From: Actinomadura sp. WMMA1423
Lineage (GTDB): Bacteria > Actinomycetota > Actinomycetes > Streptosporangiales > Streptosporangiaceae
Assembly (NCBI RefSeq): GCF_006547145.1
Contig: NZ_CP041244.1
Span: 6,572,001 to 6,636,000 of the forward strand
Length of the DNA stretch: 64,000 nt
Direction: 5' to 3'
A model generated the notes under the pieces. The model saw nothing but the letters and a program-made list of their open reading frames with translations, made no database searches and was not told the DNA's origin. Of this stretch, positions 49,883-59,132 are shown piece after piece. The position numbers and the translations under genes were made by a program. Numbering within the stretch: the first letter of the stretch is position 1; each line of letters starts with the position of its first letter.

Positions 49883-51169
49883 ATGGCCGACACAGAACTC
49901 CCGCGCTGGGCGGCGCGCTTGAACACCGAGCGCGAAGCCCGCGGATGGTCGAAGCCGAGGATGGCGCGCGCCTTGTACAGTGCCCGTGACCTGCGGCCTA
50001 ACCGCACACAGGTGGAATCGCTCGCCCGCCAGATCCGCAAGTACGAGAGGGGCGAGCACTTCCCCCGTGAGTGGGCCACCGCATACGCGGCAGCATTCGA
50101 AATCGGAGAAGTTGAGCTGTTTGGGCGACTTGACGATGGCCATGACAATGGGGACGTGGACCGCCGCACACTCCTCGGCCTCGCGGCCACCGCCGCCGCA
50201 GCCAGCTCCTTAGCCCGCGACGCAGCACCCCTGCGGGAAGCATTCGAGGTCGCGGTCGCCGCCGACGCCGGCGACCGCGACGCCGACACCTGGGAGCGCG
50301 TCGCCTACGACTACGCCCATGAGGTCGGCTGGTCTCCCGCCGCCGTCCTGCAGCCGGAACTCGCGGCGGACTTCGCCGAGTTGACCCGCCTCGTCCCCTC
50401 CGCTCGCGGGACCGCCGAGCTCCGCCTGATCCACGTCGCCGCCCAACTCGCCGCGCTCATGGCGATCAACCTGACCAGCCTCGGCGAGGACCGCGCCGCG
50501 CGCCGCTGGTGGCGCACCGCCTCCCGCGCCGCCGACCGGACCGGTGACCACGCCATCGCCGCCCGCGTCCGAGGTCGCGCCGCCCTCATCTCCCTCTACA
50601 CCGAGACACCCCGCCTGTCGGTCATTGAAGCGGCCGAGGAGGCGATCGCCGTCGGGCGAGGCATCGCCGCCAGCGTCGTCAACGGGCACGCCGCCAAAGC
50701 TCAGGCACTCGCTGAGCTCGGAAGACATGACGAGGCCGCCGACGCCCTCGAGGACCTTTGCGGCGTCTTCGAGCAACTCCCCGAAGCCGTCCGAAAGGAC
50801 CGGGGTAGTTGGGGCTGGTCGGTCGGTCGGCTCCACTTCGTCACCAGCCTCGTCCGCACCTGCGCCGGAAACGTGGAGCCGGCGATGCAAGCCCAGGAGG
50901 CAGGGTTGGCGGTCTGCTCGGCCCAGAGTTGGAAGTTCCGCGGCCAGATCGAGATGCAGCGCGCCGGCGTACTGATCCACATTGGCGACGTCGACGAAGG
51001 CGCCGAACACATGACGCGGGTCCTGGAGGCGCTGCCGCCCGAACAGCGCGGCGACGGTCTTCTGCGAGGTAGTGCGCTCACCTCGTTGCGGTTCGCAGCG
51101 CCCGCTCAAGCAGGGCGCTCTTCCATTCGCCGAGCACGGGAACTACTGGCATCGACAGGAGACCGATGA
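49883..51169 (+). CDS. XRE-HTH regulator with TPR-like domain
   Basis: 428 residues. HTH at about 8-80 (WAARLNTEREARGWSKPRMARALYSA...ESLARQIRKYERGEHFP), then helical repeats of the TPR type to the end. No ribosome-binding site is seen at ATG 49883. It is divergent from the A-B pair and overlaps the acetyltransferase start (ATGA). It parallels the 40102 regulator inside the element. Confidence 0.82.
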   Translation: MADTELPRWAARLNTEREARGWSKPRMARALYSARDLRPNRTQVESLARQIRKYERGEHFPREWATAYAAAFEIGEVELFGRLDDGHDNGDVDRRTLLGLAATAAAASSLARDAAPLREAFEVAVAADAGDRDADTWERVAYDYAHEVGWSPAAVLQPELAADFAELTRLVPSARGTAELRLIHVAAQLAALMAINLTSLGEDRAARRWWRTASRAADRTGDHAIAARVRGRAALISLYTETPRLSVIEAAEEAIAVGRGIAASVVNGHAAKAQALAELGRHDEAADALEDLCGVFEQLPEAVRKDRGSWGWSVGRLHFVTSLVRTCAGNVEPAMQAQEAGLAVCSAQSWKFRGQIEMQRAGVLIHIGDVDEGAEHMTRVLEALPPEQRGDGLLRGSALTSLRFAAPAQAGRSSIRRARELLASTGDR

Positions 51170-51732
51170 CCCCAGACCTCACCTTCACCCGCCATGACCC
51201 GGCTGACGCGGAGAAGATCCTCGGCACCGTGATCGTGCCGGTCTACGTCGCCTCTCACCGGGACGCGGTCGACCAGCCGTTCTACTCCGCGGAGCGATTC
51301 GGTGAGCGAGTCCTCAGCTACATCAGAGTTCCCGGGTTCCAGCTCGTCGTCGCGCACGTCGGGGACGAGCCGGTCGGGCAGGCGTTCGGATGCACCTTGC
51401 CGGCGAAGACGCGCTGGTGGGACGGACTGACCACGCCGGTCCCGGACGGGTTCACCGTCGAGACCGGGTCGAGGACGTTCGCGTTCAACGAGCTGATGGT
51501 CGTCCCGGAGTGGCAGGGCAAGGGGGTGGCGCACTCGCTCCACGATGCGCTGCTGGAGGGCCGGGCTGAGGAGCGGGCGACGCTCCTGGTCCGGCAGGAC
51601 AACGACTCCGCGCAGCGCGCGTACGCGCGGTGGGGGTGGCGCAAGGCGGGCAGGGCGCAGCCGTTTCCCGATTCGCCGCACTTCGATGTGATGATCGTTG
51701 ATCTGCCGCTGGGTGGCCGCCGCGTGCCGTGA
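51166..51732 (+). CDS. GNAT-family N-acetyltransferase
   Basis: 188 residues from ATG 51166. Acetyl-CoA-binding motif A FNELMVVPEWQGKGVAHSLHDALL and motif B ATLLVRQDNDSAQRAYARWGWRKAGR. Transfers acetyl to an unknown amine. Coupled to the upstream HTH-TPR gene. Confidence 0.88.
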   Translation: MTPDLTFTRHDPADAEKILGTVIVPVYVASHRDAVDQPFYSAERFGERVLSYIRVPGFQLVVAHVGDEPVGQAFGCTLPAKTRWWDGLTTPVPDGFTVETGSRTFAFNELMVVPEWQGKGVAHSLHDALLEGRAEERATLLVRQDNDSAQRAYARWGWRKAGRAQPFPDSPHFDVMIVDLPLGGRRVP

Positions 51733-51806
51733 GTTCGCGGGCCGTGCATCCTCGCCGTACTGCTCGTGCTCGAATGTCGGCCGGGCGGGTGGCCTCGCGT
51801 GAGGGG

Positions 51807-52133
51807 TTAGGGGTGTTCCAGGGCCCAGGCGCAGATGGCGGAGAGGGGTTCTTGCAGGGTTCTGCCTAGTGCGGTCAGGGTGTATTCGACGTGCTGCGGG
51901 GCGGTCTCCTTGAGGACTCGCCGCTCGACCAGCCCGTCGCCTTCCATGCTCCGGAGGGTCTCGGTCAGCACCTTCTGGGTGATGCCGGGCAGCCTGCGGC
52001 GCAGTTCCGCGTGCCGCTGCGGTCCGGCGAGCAGCGCGTAGATCAGCAGGACCCGCCATTTCGCGGCCAGCCGCTCCAGCGCCTGCCGGGTCGCGCAGCT
52101 CTCCTCAAGGACGTCGGGTATCACCAGTTCCAC
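51807..52133 (-). CDS. HxlR-family transcriptional regulator
   Basis: 108 residues. Winged-helix pattern of the family: early Cys (EESCATRQ), LAAKWRVLLIYALLAGPQRHAELRRRLPGITQKVLTETLR cut here as one helix-turn-helix, then the wing ALGRTLQEPL. Divergent from the MBL-fold gene, which it probably controls, sensing an electrophile or redox signal. Confidence 0.9.
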   Translation of the reverse strand: MELVIPDVLEESCATRQALERLAAKWRVLLIYALLAGPQRHAELRRRLPGITQKVLTETLRSMEGDGLVERRVLKETAPQHVEYTLTALGRTLQEPLSAICAWALEHP

Positions 52134-52212
52134 GGGCTCTCCCTCCGGCGGGGCGCCTGAAGGCGGATGGGCACCTGGAAGTGCCTTCTGGCCGGTCCGG
52201 GAGCCGGGTGCC

Positions 52213-52228
52213 TAGTGTCCCGGGCATG
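52213..52228 (+). promoter_or_regulatory. Leaderless promoter of the MBL-fold gene
   Basis: TAGTGT (52213-52218), 7 nt, then ATG 52226; no ribosome-binding site is present. Confidence 0.6.
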
Positions 52229-53047
52229 ACAGAGCTGAGAATTCACACCTACACGGCAGCAGAGCCCGGGATCTTCGTCAACAGCTATCTGCTGGAGGCG
52301 GCGGACGGCGTGGTGCTCGTCGACGCGGGGCTGCTGGTGTCGGACGCGCGGGCGCTGGCCGCGCGGATCGAGGCGCTGCGCAAGCCGCTGCTCGCGGCGT
52401 TCGTGACGCATCCCCATCCGGACCACTACAACGGGCTGCCGTACCTGGCCGGCGACGACGTTCCGGTCTACGCGACGGCGCCGGTCGCCGAGACGATCGA
52501 GCGGACCGCGGTCGCCAAGCGCGAGCAGTGGCAGCCCACCTACGGCGCGGAGTGGCCGGACCGGTTCCGGGTGCCGGATCGGCCGCTGGACGGCGGCGGA
52601 ACCGTGGACGTCGCCGGGCTGCGGATCCAGGTGCACGACGTCGGAGGCGCCGAGAGCCACGCAGACTCCTACCTCCTCGTCGAGGCCGGCGAGAAGCGGT
52701 GCGCCTTCATCGGCGACCTCGCCTTCGACGGTGTGCACTCCTACACGGCGGACGGCCACTCCGGCGCGTGGCTGGACGCGCTCGACCGGCTGGTGGACGA
52801 GCTTGCCGGGATCCCGCTCTACCCGGGCCACGGCGCGCCCGGCGACACGGGCCTTCTGACGCGGCAGCGGCAGTACCTGCTGATGTACCGGGAGGCGGTG
52901 GCTCGTGCGGCCGCCGGCGCGCCGAGTCTGAGCGAGGCCCAGAAGCTGGAGCTGACGCGGCTCATGGCCCGCTACCTGCCGGAGGCGCCCCTCGACTGGC
53001 TGGTGGGGCTGGGCGCGGACGCCGTCGCCGCCGAGCTCGCCGCCTGA
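52226..53047 (+). CDS. Metallo-beta-lactamase-fold hydrolase
   Basis: 273 residues from ATG 52226. Metal-binding motif THPHPDHYNG (HxHxDH), later GGAESHADSYLL, FIGDLAFDG and YPGHGAP, the order of the MBL superfamily. Probable zinc hydrolase; substrate unknown. Followed by an alpha/beta hydrolase 25 nt downstream and divergent from hxlR, so the three likely form a small detoxification unit. Confidence 0.88.
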   Translation: MTELRIHTYTAAEPGIFVNSYLLEAADGVVLVDAGLLVSDARALAARIEALRKPLLAAFVTHPHPDHYNGLPYLAGDDVPVYATAPVAETIERTAVAKREQWQPTYGAEWPDRFRVPDRPLDGGGTVDVAGLRIQVHDVGGAESHADSYLLVEAGEKRCAFIGDLAFDGVHSYTADGHSGAWLDALDRLVDELAGIPLYPGHGAPGDTGLLTRQRQYLLMYREAVARAAAGAPSLSEAQKLELTRLMARYLPEAPLDWLVGLGADAVAAELAA

Positions 53048-53072
53048 TCCCCGACCGACGCCCAGGAGAGTC

Positions 53073-53981
53073 ATGGCCACCGTCAGAACCGAACGGATCA
53101 CTTTCGACAGCGAGGGGACCGAGCTGGTGGGCGCGCTCCGGATCCCGGAGGCGGACGCCGCCGGCGCACGGCCCGCCGTCGCGTTCACCGGCCCCTTCAC
53201 CGGGGTGAAAGACCAGGTGGTGGGCACCTACGCCGAGTTGCTCGCGCAGGCGGGGCTGGTCACGCTGGCCTTCGACCACCGGGGCTTCGGGGAGAGCGGC
53301 GGGCCCCGCGGGCATGAGGACGGCCAGGGGAAACTGGCCGATCTGAGGGCCGCGGTCGGCGTGCTGGCCGGCCGGCCCGAGGCCGACCCGGACCGGATCG
53401 GCGTGGTCGGGGTCTGCCTCGGCGGCGGTTACGCCGTACGGGCCGCCGCCGCGGACCCCCGCGTGAAGGCGGTGGCGGGAATCGCGGGCGCCTACAACAG
53501 CCCGGCGCGGATCGTCCAGGCGATGGGCGTCGACGCCTACCGGTCCGCGCTCGGCGGCTTCCTGGACCGGTACGACGAGTACCTTCCCGCCGTCGCGCCC
53601 GGCGGTGCCGAAGCGGCGATGGCGGGCGACGAGCCGTACGAGTACTACGGCACCGCGCGGTCCGCCTCGCCCGACTGGCGCAACGAGGTCACCAGAGGAT
53701 CGCTGCACTCCCTGATGACCTTCGACGCCCTCGGCGCGGCGGACCTCCTCGCCGCCACCCCGCTCCTCGTCGTCCACGGAAAGTCCGACGCCTACTGCTC
53801 ACCCGAGCAGGCTCGGGAGTTCTACGAACGCAAGCCGGGCGCCAAGGAGATCCTCTGGCTGGACACGGACCGGCACATCGATCTCTACGACGTGGAACCG
53901 CACGTCACCCGGGCCGCCCGGGCGACCGCCGACTTCCTCTTCCGTGGACTCGGATCCGCAGGCCCGGACGCGCCGGGGTGA
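53073..53981 (+). CDS. Alpha/beta hydrolase (dienelactone-hydrolase-like)
   Basis: 302 residues from ATG 53073 (GGAGAG upstream). The nucleophile elbow GVCLGGGYA has Cys instead of Ser, as in dienelactone hydrolases; the oxyanion region FDHRGFGES precedes it, the acid is likely in VHGKSDAY and the His in DTDRHIDLY. Same transcript as the MBL gene. Confidence 0.85.
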   Translation: MATVRTERITFDSEGTELVGALRIPEADAAGARPAVAFTGPFTGVKDQVVGTYAELLAQAGLVTLAFDHRGFGESGGPRGHEDGQGKLADLRAAVGVLAGRPEADPDRIGVVGVCLGGGYAVRAAAADPRVKAVAGIAGAYNSPARIVQAMGVDAYRSALGGFLDRYDEYLPAVAPGGAEAAMAGDEPYEYYGTARSASPDWRNEVTRGSLHSLMTFDALGAADLLAATPLLVVHGKSDAYCSPEQAREFYERKPGAKEILWLDTDRHIDLYDVEPHVTRAARATADFLFRGLGSAGPDAPG

Positions 53982-54005
53982 GAGACGCCGATCGGGGGCG
54001 CCCTG

Positions 54006-55235
54006 TCACAGGCGCATGATGACCAGGGCGGTGTCGTCGGTGATGCCGCCTGAGGGCAGCATGTCCCGCAGCAGGGCGTCGGCGAGGGCCTCGGGATCGG
54101 AGTGCCGGTGCCGGACGAGGGAGCCGGCCAGCCGGGACAGGCCGGTGTCGATGTCCTCGCGGCGGCGCTCGATGAGGCCGTCGGTGTACAGGACCAGGAC
54201 CGATCCCTCGGCGAAGGCGCAGTCGGCCTGCCGGCGGGAGGTGTGCTCGAAGGCGGCCGCCAGCGGGGGGTCGGTGGCCTGGTCGAGGAACGAGACGGTG
54301 GCGTCGCGGTTCAGCAGGGCGGGCGGGAGGTGCCCCGCGCTGCTGTAGGTGAGGGCGCGGGCCGTCCAGTCGATGAAGACGCTGACCGCGGTGGCGGCCT
54401 CGGCGCCGTCCACGGACCGGGCGTACAGGCCGAGGGCTTCCAGGGCTTGGGCGGGGCCCTCGGCGACGCGGGAGGTGGAGCCCAGCGCCGCGCGCAGCTG
54501 ACCCATCACCTTGGCCGCGGTCAGGCCGTGGCCGACGACGTCGCCTACGGCGACCGCGATCCGGTCGCCGTCCAGATCGACCAGGTCGTACCAGTCGCCG
54601 CAGACGTTCAGCGAGCCGATCGCGGGTCGGTAGCGCACGGCGGCGCGGTGACCGCCGATCTCCCGGGCGGCGGGAAGCATCGCCTCCTGCAGGGCCAGGG
54701 CGACCTCGCGCTCGCGGGCATGCGCTCGCCGCAGCCGCTCGTTGACCTGCTGCAGTTCCTTGGCCCGGGTGTACAGGTCGGCCTCCAGCACCTGGGTCCG
54801 GTCCTCGCCGAGGCGGGCGCCTCGGGCGCGGATGAGTTCGGTGACCTCCTCCACCCGGTGCAGCAGCAGCGCGACCTTCCCGTCGGGACCGTGGACGGGG
54901 GTGTTGACCGGACTCCAGTACCGCTCCTGCCACACCCCGGGACGCTCCGGATCCTCCACGTCGTAGCGCTGCAACGCCATGGCGTCGCGTTCCCCGGTGG
55001 CTGCCACCCGCCGCAGCGACGCGTGCAGGTTGCGCATGCCGGTGGCGGTGGGGTCGTTGGGGTTGTCGGGGAAGACGTCGAACAGGTACCGGCCGACCAG
55101 CTGCTCGCGCCTGCGCCCCGACAACCGCGCGTACGCCTCGTTGACGTCGGCGTACACCAGGTCCGGGCTGAGGAGCGCCACCGCGGTCGGCAGCGCCCGG
55201 TACACCGCCCCGTAGTCGATCTCGGCCCCGCTCAC
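54006..55235 (-). CDS. PAS domain PP2C (SpoIIE/RsbU-type) phosphatase
   Basis: 409 residues from GTG 55235. PAS domain (about 10-130), a coiled-coil linker (LYTRAKELQQVNERLRRAHA) and a PP2C domain with CGDWYD, VGDVVGHG, SSAGHLPP, LYTDGL and ITDDTALV metal and family motifs. Dephosphorylates an anti-anti-sigma (STAS) protein in partner-switching stress pathways; the partner is not in this window. Confidence 0.92.
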   Translation of the reverse strand: MSGAEIDYGAVYRALPTAVALLSPDLVYADVNEAYARLSGRRREQLVGRYLFDVFPDNPNDPTATGMRNLHASLRRVAATGERDAMALQRYDVEDPERPGVWQERYWSPVNTPVHGPDGKVALLLHRVEEVTELIRARGARLGEDRTQVLEADLYTRAKELQQVNERLRRAHAREREVALALQEAMLPAAREIGGHRAAVRYRPAIGSLNVCGDWYDLVDLDGDRIAVAVGDVVGHGLTAAKVMGQLRAALGSTSRVAEGPAQALEALGLYARSVDGAEAATAVSVFIDWTARALTYSSAGHLPPALLNRDATVSFLDQATDPPLAAAFEHTSRRQADCAFAEGSVLVLYTDGLIERRREDIDTGLSRLAGSLVRHRHSDPEALADALLRDMLPSGGITDDTALVIMRL

Positions 55236-55417
55236 ACCTGCCCCCGAATGCCCCCAGAACCGTCTTCCTGCTCCTTCCCACAGTAAGCACAGACAGGGGA
55301 CGGGGCCCAGGGCCACTGCGCCCGCGGGCCCGCCGCCTCCGCAGCTCAGCGCCGCCCTGCGGCTCCAGAGCGACGGCCCGGCGCGGCCGCGCCGTCCAAC
55401 GCACGCGCGATCACGGA

Positions 55418-56029
55418 CTAGCGGCGGACCCTGAACCTCAGGTGCAGCACCCGGTCGCCCTGGATGACCACGTGGGGATCCTCCAGCAGATGCCGCCGGT
55501 CGATGCCGCCGAAGAACCGCTTGCCCGACCCGAACACCACCGGCACCACGTCCATCGCCACCTCGTCCACGAGACCGGCCGCGAGGATCTGCCCGCCGAC
55601 GTCGCCGGCGTTCACCGCGACGGTCCGCTCCCCGGCCAGCTCCCGGGCCCTGCCGATCGCGGCCGCCGCGTCGTCGACGAAGTGGTACGAGGCCTCGGGA
55701 TGCCAGCCCTCGGGCTTGGGCCGGTGGGACACCACGACCACATGGTCACCCGCCGGCGGCCGGCCTTCCCAGCCGTTCACCAGGTCGAACAGAGTGCGCC
55801 CCATCACGATCGCGCCGATCGTGGCCCACGTCGAGCGGACGTACTCCGCCGACGCCGCCGAGACCCTGAAGCCGGTCCCGCCCCCGGAATGGTCGTACTC
55901 CCCGTCACCGCCATCGGTGATCGGGACGTCCCCGTTGGAGTACCAGTCGTGGAGAGGTCCGACGTCATCCTTCCCGTCGGCGATGAAGCCGTCGACCGAC
56001 ACCGAGCTGTTCATGATCACTTTGCCCAC
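55418..56029 (-). CDS. Dihydrofolate-reductase-fold (RibD C-terminal-like) protein
   Basis: 203 residues from GTG 56029 after GAGGAGG. Pattern SSVSVDGFIADGKDDV, IVMGRTLFD, VVVVSHRP and LVDEVAMDVVPVVFGSGKRFF is the YyaP/RibD-like reductase family. NADPH-dependent reductase of unknown substrate. Next to the AraC regulator on the same strand. Confidence 0.88.
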   Translation of the reverse strand: MGKVIMNSSVSVDGFIADGKDDVGPLHDWYSNGDVPITDGGDGEYDHSGGGTGFRVSAASAEYVRSTWATIGAIVMGRTLFDLVNGWEGRPPAGDHVVVVSHRPKPEGWHPEASYHFVDDAAAAIGRARELAGERTVAVNAGDVGGQILAAGLVDEVAMDVVPVVFGSGKRFFGGIDRRHLLEDPHVVIQGDRVLHLRFRVRR

Positions 56030-56103
56030 GGGGTCCTCCTCGGGTTCGCTTGCCGCTCGTCTCCGATCTTGTCGCTCCCGAGGGCGCCGGGGCTTGTAAG
56101 AAA

Positions 56104-56940
56104 TCACTCGGCGGGCATCGGGCCGCTGTCCGGTGGGAAGCCGGCCTCGGCGGGGAAGCGGCGCCGCAGGGCCAGGTACTCCGCCGGGGTGTGGCCGGTG
56201 AAGTCCTTGAACTCCCGGCTGAAGTGGGCCCGGTCGAAGTAGCCCGCCGCCTGGGCGAGATCCGACCAGTCGACCGGACGCGGGGCGTCCACGGAGAGGA
56301 TCAGCCGCGCGAAGCGGTAGATCCGCGCCACCCGCTTCGGTGTGACCCCGACATGGGACTTGAACTGCGTGGCCAGATGGTTGCCGCTCACCCCGGCGGC
56401 ATCGGCCAGCGCACCGATCGGGACGGCGCCGTGGGAGAACTCCAGGCGCTGCCCGACGTGGTGGACCAGGCCGAGACCGCGCGACTCGGCGAGTCGCGAA
56501 CGCAGCTCCGCCTCCACCAGGCGCAGGGCCTCGGCGGCGGACGCGACGTCCCCCAACTGGTTGCGGATGCGGTCCAGGGACCGGCGCCAGACGTCGTCGA
56601 CCGGCACCCACCGGTCCCGCAGCCCGGTCACCGGCATGCCGACGAACGGCGAAAGCCCCCAGGGCTTGAAGTGCACCCCGACCAGCCGTACCCGCGCGGG
56701 GTACTCGATGAGGAAGCGCCGCGTCCACAGGCCCATGAACCACCCGTCGGCGAACAGCGCCGACGGCACCGAGGGGTCGGAGTCGCGCAGCCGCGCGGGT
56801 TCGCCCAGGTTGACGAACAGGTGCGCCGAAGGCATCGGCGGCACGTTCATCCGGCGGTGCCGGGGCACCCCGCTGAGGCAGTAGATGTCGTCGATGAACC
56901 CGTCGAGCGGCGGCGCGGGCACCCGAGCGACGTACTCCAT
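56104..56940 (-). CDS. AraC-family transcriptional regulator
   Basis: 278 residues from ATG 56940. An N-terminal ligand/dimer domain and the double HTH at the C-terminus (IGALADAAGVSGNHLATQFK; LAQAAGYFDRAHFSREFK; GHTPAEYLAL). It precedes the DHFR-like gene and may control it. Confidence 0.9.
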   Translation of the reverse strand: MEYVARVPAPPLDGFIDDIYCLSGVPRHRRMNVPPMPSAHLFVNLGEPARLRDSDPSVPSALFADGWFMGLWTRRFLIEYPARVRLVGVHFKPWGLSPFVGMPVTGLRDRWVPVDDVWRRSLDRIRNQLGDVASAAEALRLVEAELRSRLAESRGLGLVHHVGQRLEFSHGAVPIGALADAAGVSGNHLATQFKSHVGVTPKRVARIYRFARLILSVDAPRPVDWSDLAQAAGYFDRAHFSREFKDFTGHTPAEYLALRRRFPAEAGFPPDSGPMPAE

Positions 56941-57013
56941 GGCCCCAGTGTGTCCGAACCCGGCCCCTCCCGCCGCCGGGGCCCTCGCGTTCCCTCGGGA
57001 AGTCATCAGGTCG

Positions 57014-58015
57014 TCAGAGGCGGAGCAGCCTCAAGAGCCAGCTCTTCTTGGGGGGCCCGCGGAGCGACATGATCCTGTCCATGTGCGCTCTGGTCTCGGC
57101 GGTGCTGAAAGGCGTCAACTCGATCCTGCCATCGACGGAACTGGCGTTGACCTGGGCGCTCGGCTGGGACTCCCGGCAGCCGGGAGGCGTGGGACCGGAC
57201 CCGGACTGTTGGGTGGGCGAAGGTCGCGAAGTCGGCGCTGAGGTCGAAGTCGAGGCCGAAGTCGAGGGTGAGGCCGAAGCCGAGGACGGGGAGCGGGTGA
57301 GGGCGGGGCCTGAGGAGGGCGTAGCGATCGTGACCGAGCCGGCTGTGGTCGAGGCCGCTAACAGGCACGCGCGCCGTGAGTCGAGGAGATAGTGGACGAC
57401 ACAGACCCAGTCGGCGCCGTCGGGATCACATTCGACTATGACCCGGTCGCCCATCCCTGATTGGATCGCCTTGGCGACGGTGACCTCATTAAGATCATCG
57501 CGGGGCGCCACCAGCACTACGAGCAGTGCGACCGACGAGAGCACAGCGACCACCCGGAGGGCATTGACGGCCGGGCGGGCCAGCCACCGGAATTTCCGCT
57601 CCATGTCCCAGAGGAGTTCCTGGCTCACCCGCTCCAATGCCCTGGCGCGCTCAGAGAACACCTGCCGGTCCAGGCCGTGTTGGCCGGCGGCAATCGTCTC
57701 TTGACGCTGGCCTTCGGAGATCTCCACAAGTGCGTAGGCTGATGCGGCCTTCCCGTATGTATCGTTTGTGAGGAATTCGGCGAGCTGTTCCTGCAGGTCC
57801 TTCCAGAAGGGAAGTGACAGCGGCTCGTTCGAGAAACGCCCTTCCTCTGCCCATCCGGACATCCTCATTGCGGCGTTTCTCAGGCCCTCCGCCAGCGTGC
57901 GCGCCGCGGCCTTTGATTTCGACAGCCGCCCGCGCCACTCCGTCCATGCGTTCACAGGCCCGGCAAGGAGCGCGCCGATGAAGACTCCGAGCAGGCCTAC
58001 CATTGCGCTGCTCAA
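57014..58015 (-). CDS. Membrane protein with Ser/Thr-rich tail
   Basis: 333 residues from TTG 58015 (ATG 58003 alternative). N-terminal helix (VGLLGVFIGALLAG), a helical cytosolic segment, a second helix (ALRVVAVLSSVALLVVLVA) near residue 165 and an external domain with cysteines (ECDPDGADWVC), then a low-complexity Ser/Thr/Pro stretch (about 232-270). GC is lower than in neighbours. Unknown function. Confidence 0.7.
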   Translation of the reverse strand: MSSAMVGLLGVFIGALLAGPVNAWTEWRGRLSKSKAAARTLAEGLRNAAMRMSGWAEEGRFSNEPLSLPFWKDLQEQLAEFLTNDTYGKAASAYALVEISEGQRQETIAAGQHGLDRQVFSERARALERVSQELLWDMERKFRWLARPAVNALRVVAVLSSVALLVVLVAPRDDLNEVTVAKAIQSGMGDRVIVECDPDGADWVCVVHYLLDSRRACLLAASTTAGSVTIATPSSGPALTRSPSSASASPSTSASTSTSAPTSRPSPTQQSGSGPTPPGCRESQPSAQVNASSVDGRIELTPFSTAETRAHMDRIMSLRGPPKKSWLLRLLRL

Positions 58016-58527
58016 GGACGCCGTCCCCGTGCATGTGGAAATTCTGATCTTGATATCACCGCTGCCAGCATGACAGCCATGGTTTGGTGCCTATCCTCCG
58101 CCAGCAAGGCGATGGCAGAGTCCGGCCCGTTCAATGACCGATAGTGGACGGGATGGCGGGGACGCCTTTCTTGTCAGGCGCGCTCGGTACGGAGATGGCG
58201 ATCCGGCCAAGATCCGGGACCGGACGGGACCGGACGGTGCGGCTTCGGCGCCTCGCGATGGCTGCGGTGAGAAGGGGCGAGATTCGGGCACGGAGGCGTA
58301 CTGAAAGACGGCGGTCGCGAGTCCGCCGGGTTCCGCCCTGCGGGGGTGCTCGGGTACGGCGTCTAGCCTCGATCTTTCGTGAGGTCGGTTGGGTCGCGGA
58401 GCGACCCAACCGACTCTTTGTTTTCAGTGGCGGGTCAGCCGCTCGGCCCGACTGACGCGTCGGGTGGGCGGGGTTCCACGGGCCCTGGGGTTTCCTTCCT
58501 GGGTTTGATGGGACGGCTTGTCGCTGG
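58016..58527. other. Noncoding gap with a strong rightward terminator
   Basis: 512 nt without a convincing gene. At 58384-58414 a perfect 13-bp stem (GTCGGTTGGGTCG/CGACCCAACCGAC, loop CGGAG) is followed by TCTTTGTTTT, the best intrinsic terminator of the window. No rightward gene precedes it, so it may end a small RNA or an old element. Confidence 0.55.
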
Positions 58528-59090
58528 TCAGGGTGCGGGCACCATCTGCAGCCGGATGATCGCGGTGGTGATCAGGTCGGTCCAGGGCCAGCGGTCACTG
58601 AGCCGAAGCCGGAGGCGCCTGCCGCCGCGGACCAGGCGCCCGGCGGCGGAGAAGACCCGCAGCCGAAGGCGTTTGGGTTCCCATGTGCGGGCCGGGTGGC
58701 CGGTCAGGGCAAGCATCTGGGTTCAGGCGGTCAGGTCGGCGGCCAGTGCGACGAACCTCCAGCCAGATCTGGTTGGCGGCGGCGCCGTGCAGGGGCAGGT
58801 TGCGCAGGCCGGCGTCCTTGGCGCACCGGATGCGGTCCTCGCAGCGGGCCCGGCGGCGGTGGCGAAGCCCCAGATCGGCGAGCTGTCCGTGCCGGGTGCC
58901 GGTGACGAAACACGTGAAGCGGTGCCCGTCGAGGTCGGTGAACCGCAGCTGCGCGATCCCCGCACCGTCCCCGGACACCACGATCTTGGCCTCGCGGCCG
59001 GTAGTCTTCACTTGGAAAGTGCTCCAGAACTCGGCGCGGACAGGACCTTCAGCAAGCCCTATCCTCCCAGTTCAGGAGCACTTTTCTCAT
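58528..59090 (-). pseudogene. IS1380-type transposase remnant
   Basis: From GTG 59011 the minus frame gives VKTTGREAKIVVSGDGAG, the usual start of these transposases, joined directly to C-terminal sequence (AQLRFTDLDGHRFTCFVTGT; AANQIWLE), so the middle is deleted. A frameshift near 58750 and a TGA for Trp near 58727 follow, then the C-terminal end ALTGHPARTWEPKRLRLRVF...IIRLQMVPAP. GGAAAGTGCTCCAGAACT (59014-59031) and AGTTCAGGAGCACTTTTC (59071-59088) are inverted copies near the right end. Confidence 0.8.
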
Positions 59091-59132
59091 GTCAACGACC
59101 AAGCGGCATCAACCCGCCATGATAGCGCGAGG

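Noticed and set aside
58144-58455. 103-codon rightward open frame over the terminator
   Set aside because: Arg-rich shadow composition and it reads through the strong terminator hairpin; no ribosome-binding site.
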